Below are positions 16,406 to 22,498 of a DNA stretch of 22,498 nt, piece after piece (position 1 is the stretch's first letter; each line of letters begins with the position of its first letter). The stretch is taken from positions 1 through 22,498 of the forward strand of contig NW_026971887.1 of the NCBI RefSeq assembly GCF_026151205.1, read 5' to 3'. The notes under the pieces are model-generated. The model made no database searches, was not told the DNA's origin, and saw nothing but the letters and a program-made list of their open reading frames with translations. Position numbers and translations under genes: made by a program. The stretch comes from Bolinopsis microptera. Its lineage: Eukaryota > Ctenophora > Tentaculata > Lobata > Bolinopsidae.

Positions 16406-17009
16406 TGGTGACGTCACTAATTGTACGTCACTGATTGGTGACGTCACTGATTGTACGTCACTGATTGGTGACGTCACTGATCGGTGACGTCACTAATTGT
16501 ACGTCACTGATTGGTGACGTCACTAATTGTACGTCAGTGATTGGTGACGTCACTAATTGTACGTCACTGATTGGTGACGTCACTGATTGTACGTCACTAA
16601 TTGTACGTCACTGATTGGTGACGTCACCAATCAGTGACGTCACTAATTGTACGTCACTCATTGGTGACGTCACTAATTGTACGTCACTGATTGGTGACGT
16701 CACTAATTGTACGTCACTGATTGGTGACGTCACTGATTGATGACGTCACTGATTGGTGACGTCACTAATTGTACGTCACTGATTGGTGACGTCACTAATT
16801 GTACGTCACTGATTGGTGACATCATTAATTGTACGTCACTGATTGGTGACGTCACTGATTGATGACGTCACTGATTGGTGACGTCACTGATTGATGACGT
16901 CACTGATTGGTGACGTCACTGATTGGTGATGTCACTAATTGTACGTCACTGATTGGTGACGTCACTAATTGTACGTCACTGATTGGTGACGTCACTGATT
17001 GGTGACGTG
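16406..17009. repeat. CRE-containing satellite (TGGTGACGTCAC + TAATTGTACGTCACTGAT)
   Basis: The main unit is 30 bp, with a shorter 16-bp form (GATTG(A/G)TGACGTCACT) interspersed. By hand count it has about 22 perfect TGACGTCA palindromes, plus many GTACGTCA half-sites. Most full sites are preceded by ATTGG, the inverse of CCAAT. Confidence 0.92.
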
Positions 17010-17182
17010 ATCAGCAGACGTGGCTCCCAATATTAATAATCCGTTACATTGTCGCATAAATTATGATGTTGAACATGATTGTGGAGAGATTGATACATTA
17101 TACGAAATGGACGATAGATTTTATTATGATTCACATTGTATTACCTACCACAGATTTCACGACTATCATTTTTTTTAATGTA
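17010..17182 (+). pseudogene. Possible continuation of the LINE relic beyond the satellites
   Basis: A frame S-A-D-V-A-P-N-I-N-N-P-L-H-C-R, then D-V-E-H-D-C-G-E-I-D and so on, ends in TAA near 17180. The earlier relic stops in E-G-T-R-Y-T-R at the start of the repeats, so the two may be one coding sequence split by satellite growth. No motif proves this; an exon of an unrelated gene is equally possible. Confidence 0.25.
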
Positions 17183-17694
17183 AAAACTTATGTAAATATG
17201 TAAGCAACCATTCGTTCACATGGCTTTTGTTCTTCAGACTTTTAACTGCATATCACCACACAGGCTACAGTGTCCGGTCATTTAACTTTTAAAATTTAAA
17301 TAATTGATAATGGCAACCCCTCCATTTTGTGCTCCGTAGCGCCCCAAGAATGGTGAATGAAGAAACATTATTTGATATTTTGACCAACAACACGAAACGA
17401 TCGTTAATTGTAACTTTGTAATTTAAAATTTTAAAAGGCAATGCCTACGAGTATAAAGGTTGATGGAAATCTAGCGTCCGCTAACCGGCGCAATTCTTGT
17501 TTGTGTACAAATAGGCATAACCTCACTACAGCACCATAAACAATTATACCATTTTAAATAGATTGATTGAACTGCATTCACAAATGAAAAGCTCCCATCG
17601 CCTTTGGCAGATTAAATTTCTATGATTTGTCCTTGTAACAGAAAACATAATTCAGCTTGTATTTTGTAAGGAACTTAAATACTTATTCAATAAT
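17183..17694. other. Unique AT-rich spacer
   Basis: No gene, repeat or structure that I can support. Confidence 0.4.
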
Positions 17695-18309
17695 GTTATT
17701 AACTAATAAGTTACCATTGTTTGAAGGAACGCTATGAAGTTATTAACTAATAAGTTACCATTGTTTGAAGGAACACTATGAAGTTATTAACTAATAAGTT
17801 ACCATTGTTTGAAGGAACACTATGAAGTTATTAACTAATAAGTTACCATTGTTTGAAGGAACACTATGAAGTTATTAACTTATAAGTTACCATTGTTTGA
17901 AGGAACACTATGAAGTTATTAACTAATAAGTTACCATTGGTTGAAGGAACACTATGAAGTTATTAACTTATAAGTTACCATTGTTTGAAGGAACACTATG
18001 AAGTTATTAACTAATAAGTTACCATTGTTTGAAGGAACACTATGAAGTTATTAACTTATAAGTTACCATTGTTTGAAGGAACACTATGAAGTTATTAACT
18101 AATAAGTTACCATTGTTTAAAGGAACACTATGAAGTTATTAACTAATAAGTTACCATTGTTTGAAGGAACACTATGAAGTTATTAACTAATAAGTTACCA
18201 TTGTTTGAAGGAACACTATGAAGTTATTAACTAATAAGTTACCATTATTTGAAGGAACACTATGAAGTTATTAACTAATAAGTTACCATTATTTGAAGGA
18301 ACACTATGA
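17695..18309. repeat. 44-bp minisatellite, ~14 copies
   Basis: Unit GTTATTAACTAATAAGTTAC + CATTGTTTGAAGGAACACTATGAA. A recurrent A/T change turns AACTAATAAGTT into the perfect palindrome AACTTATAAGTT in several units. Otherwise units differ by single bases. Confidence 0.95.
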
Positions 18310-18434
18310 AAACAGCAGAAGATGTCCTCCTTGTCCTCCAGTGAATCTAAAATCTCCCTCTCCCCTCCTATAGAGAGGATTGAAGTTCTGAGCTCCCCTG
18401 TTAGCAAGAGACCCAGATCTTTATACTCACAGAT
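18310..18434. other. Unique island between two minisatellites, exon-like
   Basis: A 125-bp stretch of higher complexity. On the plus strand it can be read from ATG 18322 as a Ser/Pro-rich peptide (M-S-S-L-S-S-S-E-S-K-I-S-L-S-P-P). On the minus strand it is also open (E-Y-K-D-L-G-L-L-L-T-G-E-L-R-T-S). I cannot say which, if either, is real. Confidence 0.25.
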
Positions 18435-18759
18435 CTCTACTAACAAAAGTTAGTTAATTAGCCAAATACTCTACTAACAAAAGTTAGTTAATTAGCCAAA
18501 TACTCTACTAACAAAAGTTAGTTAATTAGCCAAATACTCTACTAACAAAAGTTAGTTAATTAGCCAAATACTCTACTAACAAAAGTTAGTTAATTAGCCA
18601 AATACTCTACTATCAAAAGTTAGTTAATTAGCCAAATACTCTACTATCAAAAGTTAGTTAATTAGCCAAATACTCTACTAACAAAAGTTAGTTAATTAGC
18701 CAAATACTCTACTAACAAAAGTTAGTTAATTAGCCAAATACTCTACTAACAAAAGTTAA
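18435..18759. repeat. 34-bp minisatellite, ~9.6 copies
   Basis: Unit CTCTACTAACAAAAGTTAGT + TAATTAGCCAAATA, with occasional CTATC variants. Each unit carries a small hairpin (CTAAC-AAAA-GTTAG). Confidence 0.95.
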
Positions 18760-18877
18760 CGACTTAACGAGCAATGTGCTACTGATTTTTAGACACTATT
18801 ATATTATAAACTAGTTGATATGTGCTTGTAACCATGGTAACTGTGCTACTAATTTATTGACAACTGCTATTTTTCAG

Positions 18878-18907
18878 ATGCTGCTCTGAAATGTCAGTTT
18901 TGTTTGG
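18878..18907 (+). other. Candidate 30-nt microexon
   Basis: Bounded by a very good acceptor (GCTATTTTTCAG|ATG) and a consensus donor (TTTGG|GTAAGT). It is readable as A-A-L-K-C-Q-F-C-L or C-C-S-E-M-S-V-L-F depending on phase. No partner exons identified upstream. Confidence 0.25.
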
Positions 18908-19069
18908 GTAAGTAACCAATAACCATGGTAACCATGGTAACTATGGCAACCATGGTCACTTTTTTAAACTCTATTTCTTGACTCACATTTTATCATTCCA
19001 CTCTAGGTTTATCTTTCCTTATCTTTCATTTTATCGGGGGTGTAGACATTTGTACATGTCTTATTATTC

Positions 19070-19195
19070 ACTACCGGCCCTCAGGGCCTGACTTTCCCGC
19101 CGTCCTGAGTACTGCAGTGCTGGTCGCGTGACCTCGGACACGCTACACGTGATCCCACGTGACCAGTAGCGCGGTAAGCGGGCAGCGGGAAAAGC
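19070..19195. promoter_or_regulatory. GC-rich promoter-like island with E2F and CACGTG motifs
   Basis: In an AT-rich window this stretch is distinctly GC-rich and unique. It contains TTTCCCGCC (19093-19101) and the inverted GCGGGAAA (19185-19192), both E2F-type. Between them are two CACGTG E-boxes 10 bp apart (19146-19151, 19156-19161) and GTCGCGTGACC. It lies about 120 bp upstream of the candidate first exon at 19314. The symmetrical E2F pair would also allow bidirectional action. Confidence 0.5.
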
Positions 19196-19313
19196 TTGAA
19201 GGCGGCAGTTGTGTTTCGAAGAGATTTAGTTTGGAGGAGTTGTGGTTTGGAAGAGTAGAGTTTCGGGTGATTTTAAGGACTGAAAGTTTTGTGCAACTAC
19301 TCTAAGTTCGATT

Positions 19314-20218
19314 ATGCTTGGTTATTTAGCAGGTTAGCGTATAGCTTCTAGTCCCTGATCTGATTTCTAGCTGCTCTTTTCGTTTGACCTCTCTGCTCCT
19401 CGGCTGATAGGATAGCTTAGATCGTCCTGGAGGCCCCTATCATCTGCCTGGTAACCATGGTAACTGTCACTACAACATCCTCCTTTGTCACACTATTATT
19501 ATAGACCCATGTAAACTGTTGTTTTAAAATTTCACAAGGTGTTACTCAATCCGTTAGTTTCACTTAAATTCCACTACGTTATCTACACAATTAATGTCAC
19601 ATTTTTCCCACTATTTTTCAATCATGGTACATGAACCAACAACTTAAATTTCACCCGAAACAATTCTGCAAATAATCAGCTTTTTGAGAGTTATCTGATG
19701 ACTGATCTAGGAGATAAATTAAGGGTGTTTTAATATTTAAAGCAAGATTTTTCAGAGTGTTTTGATCTATACGATATTTTTGATCACAAGGATGGACTAT
19801 CATCCTACGTAACAGTGAGCGTCAGCAATGATTCCGGTAATAACCATGGCAACCATGGTAGCCTAGGTAAAAGCCCTGGTAAAAAGTGGGCTGTTATTGG
19901 TCGGACCTACATTGTTGAGGTGAGTACTGAGTACTGCGTAAATACGATGGTTTATGTTCTTTTTAAATGTCTGACTTTTAAAATAAAACAATTACTATAC
20001 GTGTTGAAGATTGAATATAATAATTTTATGTATCGTTAGAGTAGCAACCATGGCAACCATATTAAGGGTACATTTAATGATATTTTCAGAACGATTGTAA
20101 CCCTCAATTCCACGATAAAGAGTTTGATATAAACGATGTGGTAGTAGACGCAGGATTAGTCCTCATTCAGACCTACGCTCTACATCCCGCTAATAGTATG
20201 GTTCGTAATACTACTTAG
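19314..20218 (+). CDS. Small spliced gene of unknown function (exons 19314-19332?, 19756-19919, 20090-20218)
   Basis: Exon 2 (19756-19919) has acceptor GATTTTTCAG|AG and donor GTTGAG|GTGAGT. It reads C-F-D-L-Y-D-I-F-D-H-K-D-G-L-S-S-Y-V-T-V, a Gly/Asn/His-rich stretch from a CCATGG-type repeat, then K-K-W-A-V-I-G-R-T-Y-I-V-E. Exon 3 (20090-20218) follows acceptor ATATTTTCAG|AAC in matching phase 0: N-D-C-N-P-Q-F-H-D-K-E-F-D-I-N-D, then V-D-A-G-L-V-L-I-Q-T-Y-A-L-H-P. It ends in TAG formed by the ACTACTTAG simple repeat, or splices on at ATG|GTTCGT (20200). Exon 1 (ATG 19314, donor GCAG|GTTAGC) agrees in phase but is short. About 115 residues in total. I do not recognise the family. It looks soluble, with no signal peptide or membrane segment. 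Confidence 0.5.
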
Positions 20219-20324
20219 TAATAATACTTACTACTTTTAATTATACTACTTAGTAATAATACTTATTACTTAATAATACTACTTATTAATAATACTTACT
20301 ACTTTTAATAATACTACTTAGTAC
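20206..20324. repeat. Simple repeat ACTACTTAGTAATAATACTT, left block
   Basis: Irregular array of ACTACTTAGTAATA and ACTACTTTTAATAAT units. The same array resumes at about 21932 after the LINE, so the LINE inserted into it. Confidence 0.85.
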
Positions 20325-21931
20325 TATTCTGGGCCCCCTACTCTTCGTCATCTATATAAACGACCTCCCCGGAATCTCAGACCTGGCCAAGTTCATACTT
20401 TACGCCGATGATGCAAATATTATAGTCACGGGCCATAACGAGGAAGAAATTCAAAGTAAGCTCTCTATGATTGCAACACTTCTAGTGAATTGGGTAAGTA
20501 GCAACGGGCTTTCTTTAAACCTGAAGAAAACCCACTATATGGTCTTCAGTAACCGTAAAGTAGATTATTCCAAAATAAGTCTCAACATATCTGGAACAAA
20601 CATTGAACGGGTTACTGAGGCACGGTTTCTGGGTGTTATAATTGATGAGAAACTAACATGGTGTAAACATATCACAGCGGTAAGATTAAAAATGAGTAGG
20701 TACATAGGCATCATGTTCAAATTAAAACGACATCTGCCCCTAAAAGTGCGACTACAACTCTACCATAGTTTTATTGAGGCACATGTTAACTACTGCTCGT
20801 TAGCCTGGGGATTCGCGGCAAAATGTCACATTGAGACATTATTCCGTAAACAAAAGCAAGGAATGCGGATGGTTATGCCAGGATATGTAAATTACTTTTA
20901 CAAAGACGGCAAATTGCCAGCTCACACCAGAGAAGCATTCTGCAAATTTGAGATTTTGACAATACACGGCATCATCGTAAAGAATGCGCTTACATTAATG
21001 CACCGCATGAAGCACTTTCCTAACACAGTACCTGTATCAATTAGAAATTTGTTTCCAGATAACATACCCACGCATGGTTCAAATCATGAGAACAGTAGCG
21101 AATGGCTAGATACGTACAATAACCGATGTTTCAAAGCATCCATCTTTTTTAAAGGACCTTTACTAGCTCTAACAGACACCAACAAGAACATCACGTCCCT
21201 ACCTAGCTTATTTTCAATAAATATTTACAAATCGAACGCAAAACGCGTGCTTCTTGAGCAACAGTCAACACTAGCTAACTCAGAGGACAGCTGGCCAGCA
21301 TTTCTGGTACACAACGTACCTGGTTTGAGGAAGTCCAATAGATGAGGGATGATTGAGTAATACAGCGACCAATAATCGCTAAATCATGACATCATATCAT
21401 AACATAACATAACATAGGACGACAGCAAACACACAATAAACGAGCAGTAATAAACAACGTTCGCTTAATGGACTGACATATTTCAGCATATTTTTCACTG
21501 CCAAAGCGCTGATAACAGCAAGCCTTACCCCACTCCGCGCGGCTTTTTAATGCACAAAATCTTAAAGATAATTCTCGCGATAAAATTTTCATCGTCACGC
21601 TTGAAAATTTCTAGAAATTAGAATAGCCGTATATTATAACAAACTATAGCAAGCAGAATTAAAAGATAAAAGGTTCTGGGACTTAAGTGGTACAAATAAA
21701 ATGAAAGGCATGCTGATGCTAATCATGCTCACGTACTGTAATGTGTCGAGAGTTTTTTTTTAAATTTTTTACTATTTGACAAAATAATTGATCTTTTTAG
21801 TGTGAGTGTGATTTCAACTTTGAGTTTGAAAATATTTTGAAACGACTTTCGATATTATTGATTATTATATTATATTTAATAAACTGTCTCAAAGCCCTTA
21901 GAGGTGGCTCTATACGGGTCTTTACAACAAC
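20325..21931 (+). mobile_element. 5'-truncated LINE (3' half), inserted in a simple-repeat array
   Basis: Begins abruptly inside reverse transcriptase coding sequence at the I-L-G-P-L-L-F motif. It continues through the stop at 21343 and a ~585-bp 3' UTR with AATAAA at about 21879, ending near CTTTACAACAACATAATAAT. The repeat on both sides hides any target-site duplication. The UTR contains a short ATAACAT repeat (about 21397-21416). Confidence 0.75.
20326..21345 (+). pseudogene. Reverse transcriptase, C-terminal 339 residues with intact YADD
   Basis: Open without interruption for 339 codons. It starts with I-L-G-P-L-L-F-V-I-Y-I-N-D-L-P (RT domain 4), then F-I-L-Y-A-D-D-A-N-I-I (catalytic YADD), N-W-V-S-S-N-G-L-S-L-N-L-K-K-T, R-F-L-G-V-I-I-D-E-K-L-T-W, and a C-terminal region with Y-C-S-L-A-W-G, Y-K-D-G-K-L-P and L-F-P-D-N-I-P. 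It is from a Jockey/RTE-like lineage, distinct from the two other LINE fragments here. Endonuclease and the first RT domains are lost, so it is a dead copy, but an unbroken frame suggests recent insertion. Confidence 0.85.
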
Positions 21932-22090
21932 ATAATAATACTTACTACTTAGTAATACTACTTAGTAATAATACTTACTACTTTTAATAATACTACTTAG
22001 TAATAATACTTACTACTTAATAATACTACTTAGTAATAATACAACTACTTTTAATAATACTGCTTAGTAATAATACAACTACTTCTAACA
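21932..22090. repeat. Simple repeat ACTACTTAGTAATAATACTT, right block
   Basis: Continuation of the array at 20206-20324 beyond the LINE, grading into ACAACTACTT units. Confidence 0.85.
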
Positions 22091-22116
22091 GTCTGGTGTG
22101 ATGTAGTATTAGTATT

Positions 22117-22170
22117 AGTTGACCCCCCGACAATTGACCCCCTGAAGCGACAATTGACCCCCCGACAATA
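22117..22170. repeat. GACAATTGACCCCC repeats (left arm)
   Basis: Three copies of (G)ACAATTGACCCCC, inverse to the GGGGGTCAATTGTC copies on the far side of the telomeric island. Confidence 0.85.
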
Positions 22171-22183
22171 TAATTTAATAAAA

Positions 22184-22268
22184 TTAACCCTAACCCTAAC
22201 CCTAACCCTAACCCTAGCCCTAACCCTAACCCTAACCCTAACCCTAACCCTAACCCTAACCCTAACCC
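22184..22268. repeat. Interstitial telomere repeat (CCCTAA)n
   Basis: About 14 units in the same orientation as the chromosome end, with one CCCTAG variant. The Gly-Leu and Arg-Val reading frames on the minus strand are artefacts of the 6-bp period. Confidence 0.95.
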
Positions 22269-22440
22269 GATCAATTGAACCCAATGTAATTGTACATGGG
22301 GGTCAATTGTCGGGGGGTCAATTGTCGTACTAAACCCTAGATTTCGCGACAATTGACCCCAGTGCAATTACATAGGGGGTCAATTGTCGGGGGGTCAATT
22401 GTCGGGGGGTCAATTGTCGGGGGTCAATTGTCACGGTACC
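22269..22440. repeat. GGGGGTCAATTGTC repeats (right arm) with internal hairpins
   Basis: Six copies of GGGG(G)GTCAATTGTC plus one opposite copy at about 22349-22363. Two sub-units form hairpins with CAATTGA(A/C)CCC and GGGGGTCAATTG arms (about 22271-22314 and 22351-22388). The last 58 bases of the window show no feature. Confidence 0.8.
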
Positions 22441-22498
22441 ATAATAATCAATGCTGAGTTGATAAAGAGCACTATAATTATATAATCTTCCTCAGACC

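Noticed and set aside
22026-22367. Gly-Leu and Arg-Val repeat proteins on the minus strand
   Set aside because: They are translations of the TTAGGG repeat.

Overview
The window is a chromosome end from a eukaryote, most likely an invertebrate or other early-branching animal. It opens with about 180 bp of CCCTAA (TTAGGG-type) telomere repeat. Behind this lies a subtelomere of minisatellites, short telomeric islands, fragments of non-LTR retrotransposons, DNA transposons with terminal inverted repeats, and a few intron-containing genes. GT-AG introns, CR1/Jockey-like reverse transcriptases and a ferroportin-like gene point to a metazoan. The phylum cannot be fixed from the sequence alone. Frequent GGTAACCATGG-type repeats give only a weak hint of a sponge, placozoan or cnidarian.

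Main result: the minus strand between 11728 and 1754 can be read as a spliced gene of nine exons encoding a multi-pass membrane protein of the ferroportin (SLC40) iron-exporter family. Most exon junctions agree in splice site and codon phase. The exons match the family in order, including the Arg-x-Trp-Val-Val-Val stretch, the transmembrane Asp, and a His at the place of human His507. There is one apparent +1 frameshift in exon 5 and one unresolved junction (exon 6 to 7). The gene lies about 1.6-11.6 kb from the telomere tract and ends towards it. Its introns hold two ORF1-only retroelements, a TA-flanked inverted-repeat transposon and several minisatellites. Pieces of exons 1, 2 and 4 have been tandemly duplicated into the introns.

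Layout: 1-180 telomere; 181-1269 CR1-like reverse transcriptase cut at its catalytic motif and enclosed by telomere repeat; 1270-1349 interstitial telomere; 1754-11728 ferroportin-like gene and intron contents; 11775-11893 broken copies of its first exon; 12187-12290 plus 15177-15228 a cysteine-rich exon-like reading frame split by a 2.88 kb transposon (12291-15170) with a 6-bp target duplication and a 1.6 kb polypyrimidine tract; 15899-16215 LINE relic; 16228-17009 two satellites, one carrying about 22 perfect TGACGTCA (CRE) palindromes; 17695-18759 44-bp and 34-bp minisatellites; 19070-20218 a small spliced plus-strand gene behind a GC-rich promoter-like island; 20325-21930 a LINE 3' half with intact YADD inside a simple-repeat array; 22117-22440 a second telomeric island framed by inverted repeats.

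Most long reading frames here are by-products of tandem repeats whose period is a multiple of three. All alignments to known families are from memory and reading by eye; no search was run.
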